A DNA stretch of 64,000 bases from Pseudobdellovibrionaceae bacterium (GCA_020635075.1 JACKAM010000001.1:682001-746000), one strand, 5' to 3'. Positions 33,183 through 42,073 are shown, counted from the stretch's first letter. Program-made: numbers and translations. The notes: a model not told the origin generated them from the letters alone.

Positions 33183-36029
33183 TTACAGATTTTGTTTGTA
33201 GCCCACATAGACGGTGCGGCCGATGGCATCAAACAGGCTTCCGTCCAATTGATTATTGGGATCCGAATCATCCAGTGGGGGAGTGGAACCGGCGATGTTC
33301 TTCACTCCCATAGTCAAAGTACCATCCCAGGGCGCAGTGTAGTTGTACTGAAGGTCCAGCTCGGTGTAGTTGTCCAGGTCGCCTTCTTCTTTCACTGTTT
33401 TTTCGGTGCCGGCAACGGTACGCGCAACAAGACTCATCTCATTGTTGAGATTGGGAGCGTAGGAGAGCGTGGCCGTATTTCTCCAAGGGGGTAGTCCGCG
33501 TTCACCCAGGATGTCTTTAAATCCGGTACCTGGGAATCCTTCTTGCTTGTATGAAAAGATCAGGCCATGCTCGATCTTAAATCCAATCAGGCCCAACTTG
33601 CTCTTGTGGCGAATTTCGGTGGCCACATCAAGGCCCGAGATCTCCTGCTTGGAGAGATTCAACAGTGGGGCCGTCACTTCTTCAATGTATCCACTGCTGT
33701 CCCGTTTAATGACCACACCATATTGAGCCAGGTTTGCTCCTGCCAGCTCAGCTTTGGTGGCGTCTTCAAGACTCAGGCCCACCACATTGTCGAGATTGAT
33801 CTGCCACCAGTCAAAACCGAACGAGAACATCTGCGAAGGTTGGTAGATCATACCGAAGTTCACGGACTGCGACTTCTCCTCTTTCAAATTGGGATTCCCC
33901 CCAGAGATTCTCAAGTACTGCTGTGGAGTGCAGGAAGGTGTTGAACCACCGGCGGTTTTTTCCGCTTCACAGGCGACATGGTCGATAAAACTCGGGTAGC
34001 CTTCACTAGTCGATGCGTAAAGGTCTTGCATGGCCGGAGCCTTAAAGCCTGTGCCGACGGAGGCGCGGAACATCAAAGACTTTGAGGCTTGCCAGCGCAT
34101 GGCGGCCTTAGGATTGGTGGTTTCTCCGAAGTCACTGTATTTGTCGTGACGTCCGGCAAGCTGCAGCTCCAAATTCTGTGTCAGAGGTGCTGAGATTTCC
34201 ATGTAACCCGATTGGGTGTCGCGCTCGCCTCCTCCAGACGATCCAGCGTTACCAAAGACTTTTCCTTGGACTGAAAGAGGATCGAAGATGTCTTGGTAGG
34301 CTTCGTGGGAGAATGTCCCGCCAAGTCCCAGCGCTAGGGCTCCACCCCAGATATCAAAAAGCTCACCGCTTAGTTTGAGTTCAGTGGCTGAGATTTCCGA
34401 GACAGACTCCTGCCAGGGCTTGTAAAAGGCACTGTCCAAAGAGCCGCGAGAGCCGGCAGGGGCCATAGGATTAAAGGCTCCTGTGGCGATCAGATCATCC
34501 AGGTCTGCTTCTACCGCATAGCCGCTGACGCCAAAGTCCGTGCGGTGGACGCGATTAGTATGGCTGCTCAGTTCCCAATCCCAGGTGTTGAAGAACTCTC
34601 CCTTAAACCCTGCCAGAAACCCAATGGCGGTGGTTTCAATCACACTTTGTCGGTTGCCCAGTTCAATGAGGCGGTAGCGAATCTCCACATCTGACCCAGG
34701 AGTCACGCCGGGGAGAGGAGTGCTTCCAGGCCCCAATGTGTCGGCGACGGCGGCAGGTACCTTAAAAATGCCGGGAGAAGGAGCATACACCCAGCTGGCT
34801 CGCTTGCGAGTGGCATTGACCCGACCAAAAAAACGATACTGTTCATTGAACTCATAAGTATAGTCGGTCAAAGCACTCAGCTGTTCCAGGTCCGGAAGTG
34901 TGGTGGCGAAGTCGGCGTATTTGAAAGTACAGAAGTCACCGCCTGGTGTGGACCTGATTTGGTCGGCAGGGCAGAGGGCGTCGGCTTTCCAAGGTTCTTT
35001 AGATCCGTCGCCGTTCACCTGACGGTAAGAGCCAGGGCTGCCAAGGGTGGAGGTGCCTTCAGCACTCCATTTGCGATCGCGGGCAAAAATCTTTTTGTTT
35101 TGTCTGTAGTGGACCGTGGTTACTAGTGAACTTTCGGCCGAGCTGGAACCTGTCACCAGGTTCAGCTCCACCTTTTCTCCACCCTTCATGTCGGGGACAT
35201 GCTGACGAGCCGAGAGCTCCGTGCCGTTGTAATCCTTGCGGGTGATGATATTGACCACTCCACCCAGGGCATCAGAACCATAAGTGGCACTGGCTCCGTC
35301 TTTAAGGATGTCGATGCGCTCGACAGCAGCCATGGGGATCAGGTTTAGGTCCACGGCACCGGTGACGGCGTCAGAAGGAAGACGTTTTCCATTAAGGAGG
35401 ACTAGGGTGCGACTCGCACCCAGTCCACGCAAGCTCACATGGGCAACTCCCGCCGCGTTACTTCCCGAGGCTTCACGAGCAGAACCAAAGGAATTGGTTG
35501 TGCTCTCCCGCAAAACATCGGCGACGGAATTGTAACCGGATCTTTCCAGGTGTTCTCTGTCGAGAACCACGACTGGTGAGGGGCCTTCCACATCAATGCG
35601 TTTGATGTGAGAACCGGTGACTTCAAGTTTTTCAACGCGTTTATCATAAGATTTGGCCTTTTCAGCAGCGGCGCGCTGCTCGGCCTCGGATTCGACTATG
35701 GGAGTGACGGTGACGGATTTGCCAGCATCACCATCGGTATTTTCCTCGGAATTTTGTGCAGCTTCGGATTCAGGTCGAGATTCGGTCTTGGCAGCATCCT
35801 TTTTTTCGGGCTCTGACTCTTCTTTTGAGTCTTCTTGATCAGTGGTACTTTCAGTGGCCGGACTATTCTCAGTTGTTTCTTCGCTGGATTGTTCAGTTGC
35901 AGCAGGAGCTTCTGATTCTTGACCGTACACTTCCGGCAAGAGAAATGAACTTAAGGCTGCAATCAGTGAAGTCCAGAGTAAAAAACGCCGTATGGCCGAG
36001 GCGAAACCCCGACAGATAAGAAACCCCAT
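33183..36029 (-). CDS. TonB-dependent receptor with long acidic N-terminal extension
   Basis: About 948 residues from the ATG at 36029 (an ATG at 36068 is possible). Signal peptide FLLWTSLIAALSSFLLPEVYG is followed by about 85 residues of Ser/Thr/Glu/Asp-rich low-complexity sequence, then VEKLEVTGSHIKRIDVEGPSPVVVL, the plug (LLNGKRLP, VERIDILKDGASATYGSDAL, GGVVNIIT) and the barrel. The plug start is typical of receptors grouped with FecA/IroN-like proteins of Gammaproteobacteria and Myxobacteria. It is the first gene of the TonB operon, so this receptor probably has dedicated energisers. The substrate is unknown. Confidence 0.93.
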   Translation of the reverse strand: MGFLICRGFASAIRRFLLWTSLIAALSSFLLPEVYGQESEAPAATEQSSEETTENSPATESTTDQEDSKEESEPEKKDAAKTESRPESEAAQNSEENTDGDAGKSVTVTPIVESEAEQRAAAEKAKSYDKRVEKLEVTGSHIKRIDVEGPSPVVVLDREHLERSGYNSVADVLRESTTNSFGSAREASGSNAAGVAHVSLRGLGASRTLVLLNGKRLPSDAVTGAVDLNLIPMAAVERIDILKDGASATYGSDALGGVVNIITRKDYNGTELSARQHVPDMKGGEKVELNLVTGSSSAESSLVTTVHYRQNKKIFARDRKWSAEGTSTLGSPGSYRQVNGDGSKEPWKADALCPADQIRSTPGGDFCTFKYADFATTLPDLEQLSALTDYTYEFNEQYRFFGRVNATRKRASWVYAPSPGIFKVPAAVADTLGPGSTPLPGVTPGSDVEIRYRLIELGNRQSVIETTAIGFLAGFKGEFFNTWDWELSSHTNRVHRTDFGVSGYAVEADLDDLIATGAFNPMAPAGSRGSLDSAFYKPWQESVSEISATELKLSGELFDIWGGALALGLGGTFSHEAYQDIFDPLSVQGKVFGNAGSSGGGERDTQSGYMEISAPLTQNLELQLAGRHDKYSDFGETTNPKAAMRWQASKSLMFRASVGTGFKAPAMQDLYASTSEGYPSFIDHVACEAEKTAGGSTPSCTPQQYLRISGGNPNLKEEKSQSVNFGMIYQPSQMFSFGFDWWQINLDNVVGLSLEDATKAELAGANLAQYGVVIKRDSSGYIEEVTAPLLNLSKQEISGLDVATEIRHKSKLGLIGFKIEHGLIFSYKQEGFPGTGFKDILGERGLPPWRNTATLSYAPNLNNEMSLVARTVAGTEKTVKEEGDLDNYTELDLQYNYTAPWDGTLTMGVKNIAGSTPPLDDSDPNNQLDGSLFDAIGRTVYVGYKQNL

Positions 36030-36099
36030 AGACAGTAATCCCCCATTTGCTGGTGCCACAAAGGGCACACAATGGGGGTATCAGCAAAGTCCGTACCGC

Positions 36100-36128
36100 T
36101 TTGACAGGTGTCATTTTTTCCTGTCAAA
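36100..36128. promoter_or_regulatory. Inverted repeat upstream of the TonB receptor operon
   Basis: TTTGACAGG (36100-36108) and CCTGTCAAA (36120-36128) are a perfect 9-bp inverted repeat with an 11-base spacer, 71 bases upstream of the receptor start. Its place in the promoter region suggests an operator for a dimeric repressor. The AT-rich spacer could also allow a hairpin. It does not resemble a Fur box. Confidence 0.45.
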
Positions 36129-36212
36129 AAAGAATCAGACACATCTGAAGGGGAATTCGGTTCAACGGAGCTTTATTTTCAGTGAAGAAATGACCCCAGA
36201 GGTGGTCGCGCA

Positions 36213-36977
36213 TTAGGGAAGTGGTTTGAGGTGATGAACGCGGACCTGTCCCCACTCATCTATATTAAGTAAAACCCGGTAGGAGATTTTTGTTCCATTG
36301 GCGAAGGCAAACGTCAGGTCGCCCTGTTTGATTAAACCCATTTCCTGCTCGCGAAGACTTTGCCGATCCCTTGAGGTGAGGATTTGATCTAAATCGAACT
36401 GCAGAGAAACCAGGTGAAGCGATAGATTTTGGTCGCTGCGGTTGAGGGGGCGAGGAAAGGATCTTTGCTCTAGCAAGTGGTAGAGCCAGCGCAACAGGGT
36501 GGTGCGATTCCAGGAGTCTGGTCGGTGTCCCAATTCGATGCCCGCCGGGCGGTAGATCTCACGCAGCCAACGGCGAAGTTCAGTCGTGCTCACACCTGAT
36601 AGGGGAATGGCTGCCGGAGTTGGCAAAGCCTTTTGCACTTGCGGTGGAGTAAGAGTCCAAGGGTGTTCAAAGCTCAAAATGACATCATCGGATTGTCCGT
36701 CGCTGCGATAGAGCTGCCAGCGAGAGGAAGTGGAATCACAAGTCTGTAAAGCAACCTTTACATGAAATCGGTAGGTCGATTCGCTCACCCACTCGATTTG
36801 GGGGTCAAAGGCGGTGACAGCAAAAGAGTGGCCTGGGCAACGGGCTGGATGGCGCCTCTCTAGGGAAGCGGCATTGCTGGCGTATGCATTTGTTGTGAGT
36901 AGAAACAACAAACAGATTAAAGGCCCTGTAGTCAGCCTTTGCCAAAGTGACAAACCCCTCTCCTCCCGTCGATACAT
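36213..36977 (-). CDS. Exported protein of unknown function
   Basis: 254 residues with a signal peptide (GPLICLLFLLTTNAYA). Cys in RCPGHSF and LQTCDST could form a disulfide. The middle (LSGVSTTELRRWLREIYRPAGIELGHRPDSWNRTTLLRWLYHLLEQ) is helical, and the C-terminus is beta-rich (TFAFANGTKISYRVLLNIDEWGQVRVHHL). No family is recognised. It is upstream of the TonB receptor on the same strand but separated by 183 bases with the inverted repeat. Confidence 0.75.
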   Translation of the reverse strand: MYRREERGLSLWQRLTTGPLICLLFLLTTNAYASNAASLERRHPARCPGHSFAVTAFDPQIEWVSESTYRFHVKVALQTCDSTSSRWQLYRSDGQSDDVILSFEHPWTLTPPQVQKALPTPAAIPLSGVSTTELRRWLREIYRPAGIELGHRPDSWNRTTLLRWLYHLLEQRSFPRPLNRSDQNLSLHLVSLQFDLDQILTSRDRQSLREQEMGLIKQGDLTFAFANGTKISYRVLLNIDEWGQVRVHHLKPLP

Positions 36978-37086
36978 TGGGTCTCACAGCTACGGAGTGC
37001 CGGGTCAAGGGCTGGGATCGGTGAGAAATATTTGCAGGCTCTGAGGTGTGTGGCTACTATCCGGTTAGGGAAATAGGGGAGGATCT

Positions 37087-37683
37087 ATGAGGGGTGTCAG
37101 ATCAGCAACAATCCTAATGGTCGGCCTGTGCCTAATGATGAGTGAACGGGCACATGGGCGTGATCCCGAGCCGCGGGTCTTTCCCGATGTAACCTGGTCC
37201 CATGTGCCGATTTGCTGGGGCTACAACTGTCGGGTCATCACAAATACAGTATGGAGTGGAGAGGAAAGGGATGAGGTGCTTGGTCTTTTTTATCGCCAGA
37301 CTGTTGAAAATGCTGAGCAGGAAAGACAGCTCCTCAAGTCAGTGATGGCCTTGATGGAGACCATAGCAGGCCGAAAATCTCCTATATATATGGATAGGGG
37401 CCGCAACAATGGCGGAGATCTTCCTGGCGAAATGGACTGCCTGGACAAGAGCAGCAACGTCTATACTTATTTGTCTCTCTTGGAGCAGGAAGGTCTTCTG
37501 CGGTTTCACCAATCTACAGAATATGCTTTTCGAATGCGGTTTATTTTTGCTCAGCACTATTCTGCGGCCATTAAGGAAGTGGCCAGTGGAGAGGATTGGG
37601 TCATTGATTCCTGGTTTTTTGATTTTGGGTCAGAACCCATTGTCGTCACTGTCGACGATTGGAAGGCCGGTCGCCCCCATTGA
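37087..37683 (+). CDS. Exported protein, possibly transglutaminase-like
   Basis: 198 residues with GGGGAGG upstream and a signal peptide (ATILMVGLCLMMSERAHG). The order of a Cys in PGEMDCLDKSSNVYTYL, a His in FAQHYSAAI and an Asp in DWVIDSWFFDFG matches the Cys-His-Asp spacing of transglutaminase-like or bacterial papain-like enzymes. The Cys sits at a helix start followed by hydrophobic helix residues, as in that fold. Assignment is by motif order only. If right, it may be a periplasmic thiol protease or cross-linking enzyme. Confidence 0.7.
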   Translation: MRGVRSATILMVGLCLMMSERAHGRDPEPRVFPDVTWSHVPICWGYNCRVITNTVWSGEERDEVLGLFYRQTVENAEQERQLLKSVMALMETIAGRKSPIYMDRGRNNGGDLPGEMDCLDKSSNVYTYLSLLEQEGLLRFHQSTEYAFRMRFIFAQHYSAAIKEVASGEDWVIDSWFFDFGSEPIVVTVDDWKAGRPH

Positions 37684-37902
37684 AAGCTATGTGTTTCAGT
37701 AGTGTTACCTGAATGCAGTGTCCACAATCTGGACAAGCTGACCAGCCTGTCGAGAAATCCGATGTCGAACTTGTAGGCCTTCCTGAGCCACTTGACACCC
37801 GGTCTGTCTCAGGTTCGGACGAGCCCCCCGTCATTTGGCGAACAGGTGAGTAATGCATGGCATTAGCTTTGCTTTTTAGTTCAGTGCAAGGTCGGGGGGG
37901 GA

Positions 37903-38442
37903 ATGAAAATGAAGCAACTGAGTTATGTACTAGTCATCGCAGCAACATTTGGACTGTTTCGCGCTGAGACAGCTCAAGCCGGGTGGAAAAGAACCAACGC
38001 CAACGCCAGCATAGTGGCGAATTCGGCAGATGATCTCGTGAACAAGTTGAAAGAGATTGCCAAAGAGTCAGAAGGCGACACCGTTGGTGATTATGACTTG
38101 GCTCAAGAGGCAAAGGAATACACCCAGAACAAGTTGGCTGACGCCTATGCGACCTTAATTTTTTTCGCACACAAGAGTCCCAACAAAAAACGTTACATTA
38201 AGCAGGTGAGCAAGACACTTTCTGCAGCACAAATGAAGCGGGTTAATGCCATTTTAAAACAACTGGATCGCATGCCCGCGAGCGAAGAGGACCAATCTCG
38301 TGTTCAGGAGTACATCTTAGAGCAAAGCGAAGACATTGCTGAGTATGAGGTGGAAAAGGCTGAAAAATCCTTCGCTAAAGAATTCCGCACGGTCATCACT
38401 GAAAAGAGTCGCGAAAAGGCCAAAAATCAGCCTGGAGCCTAA
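37903..38442 (+). CDS. Exported helical protein of unknown function
   Basis: 179 residues with a signal peptide (VLVIAATFGLFRAETAQA), preceded by GGGGGG near the start. The mature part is charged and helical, with no Cys and no recognised motif. It converges on the SAM hydrolase gene with a 6-base gap. Confidence 0.75.
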   Translation: MKMKQLSYVLVIAATFGLFRAETAQAGWKRTNANASIVANSADDLVNKLKEIAKESEGDTVGDYDLAQEAKEYTQNKLADAYATLIFFAHKSPNKKRYIKQVSKTLSAAQMKRVNAILKQLDRMPASEEDQSRVQEYILEQSEDIAEYEVEKAEKSFAKEFRTVITEKSREKAKNQPGA

Positions 38443-38448
38443 GCTCGT

Positions 38449-39351
38449 TTAAGGACGGCTGATTTTCACTGTCCAATCAGATCCAGATTCAATGCCCCTC
38501 ATTTTGGCAAAATTGCCTTGGTTTACGGCCAGGGCAAGATCTAACAGACTATTCAGGTAAATCAGATCTTCGCCAACAGTCACGTCACCAAAGGTGCGAG
38601 CAAATGGGATCACTCGGTTGTACACCAGGCGTTGTTGGTTAAATATCTGCACCCGGTAGAGTTCGCCCACGTTCAGATTCATCTTGTCGGCCAGGTCATT
38701 GGAGATATTGGTCCATACATTTCCGTACTGAGGATCCAAAACCGGAATATTGCCACTGAGAACACCTTCACTCCAGGTGGCTTGGGTGAAATCCAATTTC
38801 ACCAGGTCGTCTTTAACCGCAGGCCCCACCTTGTCGAAGGGGGTCTTTTCTGACGCGAGCATGGCACCAGTGTAGGCGTAGACGTCCCTTCCATGAAAGG
38901 TGTGGGAAAGGGTAGAACCTTTGATTCGCATTTTTTTCTCGTCAATCTGCCTCACCTCCTCAATGCCGAACTTCTGAGCTAGATGGGTCAGAGTCCCGTT
39001 GTCAGGAGTGACGATGAGGTGGCCCGTTTTGAGTTTGGCGACCACGCTTTTGCGGCTAGAGCCCACTCCCGGATCGACAACACTGACAAAGACGGTGCCC
39101 TTTTTCCAATAGGGCATCACCTGCATCAGTCGATATGAAGCTTCCCACGTGTTGAAGGCAGGGATCTCATGGGTGAGGTCACTGACCTTGAGATTGTCAT
39201 CGACTTGGAAGATGACCCCTTTCATGGCACTTACGGCCCCGTCTTTCAGGCCAAAATCAGTTTGCAAAACTAAAAGGGATTTTGCCAATGCCAAGGGGTT
39301 TACCATTAAGCAGGACGCTAGCAAGATCGAGAAAAAGGAGGGCTTCATCAT
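38449..39351 (-). CDS. Exported SAM hydroxide adenosyltransferase (DUF62 family)
   Basis: 300 residues. The fluorinase/chlorinase-like family is clear: LVLQTDFGLKDGAVSAMKGVI, VFVSVVDPGVGSSRKSVV, VTPDNGTLTHL, SHTFHGRDVYA, and a C-terminal barrel with NVWTNISNDL. Members without halogenase residues hydrolyse S-adenosylmethionine to adenosine and methionine. A signal peptide (FFSILLASCLMVNPLALA) points to a periplasmic or secreted location, odd for a cytosolic metabolite but seen in other exported members. It might degrade prey-derived SAM. BioY follows on the same strand. Confidence 0.9.
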   Translation of the reverse strand: MMKPSFFSILLASCLMVNPLALAKSLLVLQTDFGLKDGAVSAMKGVIFQVDDNLKVSDLTHEIPAFNTWEASYRLMQVMPYWKKGTVFVSVVDPGVGSSRKSVVAKLKTGHLIVTPDNGTLTHLAQKFGIEEVRQIDEKKMRIKGSTLSHTFHGRDVYAYTGAMLASEKTPFDKVGPAVKDDLVKLDFTQATWSEGVLSGNIPVLDPQYGNVWTNISNDLADKMNLNVGELYRVQIFNQQRLVYNRVIPFARTFGDVTVGEDLIYLNSLLDLALAVNQGNFAKMRGIESGSDWTVKISRP

Positions 39352-39390
39352 TTCTGAACAATTAGGGCAAAATGGACTCTCTGTCCACCC

Positions 39391-39966
39391 TCACTCTCCA
39401 TCTTTGGTGGCAGAGCGATTGAGATGGGCGCTCAAGCCACTGGCTAGTAGAAGTTTCAGGATGGCGCCTGGCACAAAGGGGTAGAGTCCGGCGGACAGTA
39501 AAGTGCCCTCCGGGATGAAGTATCTAAGAATCAATAGCCCGCAAGCAAACACAACAGCGAGCCCTAAGGCACCTGCCAGCACGGCCTTCACATAGGTGCG
39601 TCCCCAGCCCCGATCAGCAAGGGAGCCAATCACATAGGAGGCCGCCAGCATGCCCAAAAGATATCCTGAGGTGGCACCAGCCAGGCCCGATTTAAACTGG
39701 GCAAACAGCGGCAGGCCCAATGCCCCCAGGCCTATGTAGAGTAATAGGGTCTCAAAGCCGAGGCGTCTTCCCCAGAGTAAAGACACGAACAGCAGGCCAA
39801 AGGTTTGTCCCGTCACTGGCACCGGAGTGAAGGGGAGAGGGATCGCCACCTGAGCCAACAAGAACATGAGGCCCACTCCAGAGGAAACAGCCAACAAGCG
39901 GCCCTTGATGTGCGTCAATTCAGATGGAAAAAGACGAGGTATAAGCGCTTGAGAAATCATTGGCAT
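39391..39966 (-). CDS. bioY: BioY biotin transporter S component
   Basis: 191 residues, about six membrane helices. BioY hallmarks are present: VAIPLPFTPVPVTGQTFGLLF, LYIGLGALGLPLFAQFKSGLAG, GYLLGMLAASYVIGSLADRG and PGAILKLLLASGL. BioY alone or with EcfT/A modules imports biotin. No ECF ATPase is adjacent and I see no BirA box upstream, so its regulation is unclear. The organism may depend on external biotin. Confidence 0.93.
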   Translation of the reverse strand: MPMISQALIPRLFPSELTHIKGRLLAVSSGVGLMFLLAQVAIPLPFTPVPVTGQTFGLLFVSLLWGRRLGFETLLLYIGLGALGLPLFAQFKSGLAGATSGYLLGMLAASYVIGSLADRGWGRTYVKAVLAGALGLAVVFACGLLILRYFIPEGTLLSAGLYPFVPGAILKLLLASGLSAHLNRSATKDGE

Positions 39967-40013
39967 CCCTTTTGGTGACCGTCATTTGCTGAGCGAGTGT
40001 TACCAGAAAAGGA

Positions 40014-40040
40014 ATGGTCCTGACAATGAGCCAGGACCAT
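40014..40040 (-). terminator. Hairpin downstream of the 40071-40448 gene
   Basis: ATGGTCCTG pairs perfectly with CAGGACCAT over a 9-base loop. On the minus strand it is followed by TCCTTTTC, a modest T run, 30 bases after the stop of the small exported protein gene. Confidence 0.6.
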
Positions 40041-40070
40041 CTTTATGAGTTTCAATTGAAAGACGAAAAA

Positions 40071-40448
40071 TCAATTTCTCGTGGGTCGTGCGTTGGTCTC
40101 TTTGCACAGGGGCGGGCCACAGCCATTTCCGCCTCCACCACAGGCAACGTGAGTGCATCCCAGGGTCTTAATTTCTTTGGGAGTGAAATTGGCGCGGGCA
40201 AGAAGGATTTCCTCCAAGCGCTCCAGGTCCATGCCGACCGCATCCTCACCGTCTTGGCTGAGGGCAGCGGTGTCGACTTTTAAATTCAGGCCGGGATTGA
40301 TGATATTCAGGTTGTCGACGATAAACTTGATGTCAGGACTCACCATCGGCCGGGTTCTCTCGCTGGAGCGAGGAATGTTCGCGTGCGAGGGGAGAGCAAG
40401 GCCAATACTGAGAATCAAGCCAGCAGCCAGTGAAAAGTATCGGGTCAT
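40071..40448 (-). CDS. Small exported Cys/Gly-rich protein
   Basis: 125 residues from the ATG at 40448, with AGGAGG upstream. Signal peptide FSLAAGLILSIGLALPSHA, a central helical region (DIKFIVDNLNIINPGLNLKVD, MDLERLEEILLARANFTPKEI), then a C-terminal Cys/Gly segment CTHVACGGGGNGCGPPLC. The four Cys could bind a metal or form disulfides. No family is recognised. Confidence 0.75.
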   Translation of the reverse strand: MTRYFSLAAGLILSIGLALPSHANIPRSSERTRPMVSPDIKFIVDNLNIINPGLNLKVDTAALSQDGEDAVGMDLERLEEILLARANFTPKEIKTLGCTHVACGGGGNGCGPPLCKETNARPTRN

Positions 40449-40685
40449 TTTGCACCTCCTAGACAGGGAATTCAGGTCCCGCCCCCCTAACTTCCAAAAT
40501 CCGGGCCAGGATTTTAGTGCCTTAATGGCCCCATTGGGCTGTTGAGCTGAAGCAGGCCGCATTTGGGGCCCCATGATCATTTGACCTGGTGTCATTTTGC
40601 ACGGGGGGCCAAGGCTTTATGATTCTGGAATTACAGGGTAAATCTTTCACTTATCCAACCTATGCGGAAGCCGGAGGAGGCCCTT

Positions 40686-41171
40686 ATGCCCTCGTTTGAC
40701 ATCGTCTCGGAAGTGAACCTTCAAGAAGTGGAAAATGCCGTGAATCAGGCAACCAAGGAAATCCAAAGTCGTTACGACTTCAAGGGTTCCAAGGCCAAGC
40801 TTGAATGGGACAAAAAAGAAATTCAGATTTCGGCTGAGGACGATTACAAAATTGGCGCCATGAAGGATATCCTGCAAACTAAGATGCATCGTCGCGGGGT
40901 AGACATTCAGGCACTGCAGTTCACAGATCCTGAACAGGTCGGTGGGATGATGCTCAAGATGAAAGTAACATTGGTTCAGGGAATCGATAAGGAGATGGCC
41001 AAGAAAATCACCAAGTCGATCAAGGACTCAAAACTCAAGGTTCAGCCGCAGATTGTGGACGACAAGGTGAGAGTGACTTCCAAGAGCATCGATGCCCTTC
41101 AGGAGTGCATTCAGTTCATCAAACAGCAAGCCTTGGGTATCCCGGTACAGTTTGAAAATATGCGTTCTTAG
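40686..41171 (+). CDS. yajQ: YajQ-family nucleotide-binding protein
   Basis: 161 residues from the ATG at 40686, with GGAGGAGG upstream. Strong YajQ identity: MPSFDIVSEVNLQEVENAVN, EIQSRYDFKGSKAKLEWD, RGVDIQALQF and VQPQIVDDKVRVTSKSIDALQ. Members bind cyclic di-GMP in Xanthomonas and also RNA. With the PilZ protein it makes two probable second-messenger binders in this window. The gene is monocistronic. Confidence 0.95.
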   Translation: MPSFDIVSEVNLQEVENAVNQATKEIQSRYDFKGSKAKLEWDKKEIQISAEDDYKIGAMKDILQTKMHRRGVDIQALQFTDPEQVGGMMLKMKVTLVQGIDKEMAKKITKSIKDSKLKVQPQIVDDKVRVTSKSIDALQECIQFIKQQALGIPVQFENMRS

Positions 41172-41230
41172 GTCATGGTGCCATCGATCTGGGACTAGAG
41201 TGAAAAGAGCCTTGAAATTAATCAGGGCTG

Positions 41231-41677
41231 TTGCATAATTTGACTGTGGAGAGTAAATCGCCTATCGAAAAAATGAAAAAGGTGGCAGAGGACAAGCACC
41301 TCTCCGAGGCGCCGGCGCACACCTTTATGTCCAAACAAGTCCTCAGTATCACCGCAGGTACCCGGATCTATTTTGCGGTCAAAATGCTGCAAACCCATCG
41401 TATCAGTGGTGCTCCGGTTGTCGACAACAGTGGGCATTTGATTGGCATTATCTCTGACTATGATCTTTTACTTCAGGCAGCAACCCGGGATGTATCGTCG
41501 CCATTGGAATACCGCCACGACGTCCTTGCCATTGACCTGGACACACCTCTGAAAGAGGTGATTGTTCACCTTTACAGGACCAAATACCGCAGACTTCCGG
41601 TGGTGGACAAAACTCGCAAAGTGGTCGGTGTGGTCTCGCGCATTGATGTGTTAATGAAGCTTCTCGGCTTGCCTTAG
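41231..41677 (+). CDS. Tandem CBS-domain protein
   Basis: 148 residues from a TTG at 41231 (a GTG at 41246 or an ATG at 41273 are possible). Two CBS motifs: TFMSKQVLSITAGTRIYFAVKMLQTHRISGAPVVDNSGHLIGIISDYDL and VLAIDLDTPLKEVIVHLYRTKYRRLPVVDKTRKVVGVVSRIDVL. CBS pairs bind adenosine nucleotides and act as energy or redox sensors. There is no catalytic domain, so it probably regulates a partner. Confidence 0.88.
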   Translation: MHNLTVESKSPIEKMKKVAEDKHLSEAPAHTFMSKQVLSITAGTRIYFAVKMLQTHRISGAPVVDNSGHLIGIISDYDLLLQAATRDVSSPLEYRHDVLAIDLDTPLKEVIVHLYRTKYRRLPVVDKTRKVVGVVSRIDVLMKLLGLP

Positions 41678-41799
41678 CATCGACCAAGGTCGAGGTCTGT
41701 CGGGCGGAACAGGTCCCCATATGTTTGCTAAAGACAAAGCCATTCCGGGCGGGTTAGCATAGTGGCAGATGTGGTTTTCGCCACATCCGGAAGGCTGAT

Positions 41800-42072
41800 A
41801 TGCGTTGGTATCTCAATACTCAGAAATTATCGGGTCGAATCGAGTTGGCTCGCAAAGGACACTCGGAACTCCTGCTTGTTAATGAACACGGGGACGAGTT
41901 CTCCATTATCAATACTGATTCCAGTCGAGGACTTGCCCATTTTTGTGGTGAGACTCTCACGATAGAAGGTCGGGTGAAGGGCGCCTCCACTGGCCGTAGC
42001 TACCTCTGGGTGGACCGTTGGTTCAGAGGCTCTTTGGATGGTCGCGGAGACAACGAGGTCAAGACAGGCTAG
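41800..42072 (+). CDS. Unknown protein, first gene of a kinase/phosphatase operon
   Basis: 90 residues with no signal peptide and a mixed beta-rich composition (GRIELARKGHSELLLVNEHGDEFSIINTD, LTIEGRVKGASTGRSYLWVD). No family is recognised; it could be a small OB- or SH3-like fold. Its stop is followed after one base by the kinase ATG, so it is translated with the kinase and phosphatase and may be their target or regulator. Confidence 0.65.
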   Translation: MRWYLNTQKLSGRIELARKGHSELLLVNEHGDEFSIINTDSSRGLAHFCGETLTIEGRVKGASTGRSYLWVDRWFRGSLDGRGDNEVKTG

Positions 42073-42073
42073 A

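Noticed and set aside
33060..33494. Plus-strand open frame of about 144 codons opposite DUF3450 and receptor genes
   Set aside because: It crosses two well-supported minus-strand genes and their junction, and has no ribosome site or recognisable protein features.
37646..37858. Small frames on both strands (plus ATG at 37713, 46 codons; minus 70 codons) in the 37.7-37.9 kb gap
   Set aside because: Neither has a ribosome site. The plus frame looks slightly more protein-like, but evidence is too thin to call a gene.
39371..39385. Short hairpin TGGAC/GTCCA with TTTT downstream of bioY on the minus strand
   Set aside because: Five base pairs only; too weak to call a terminator.
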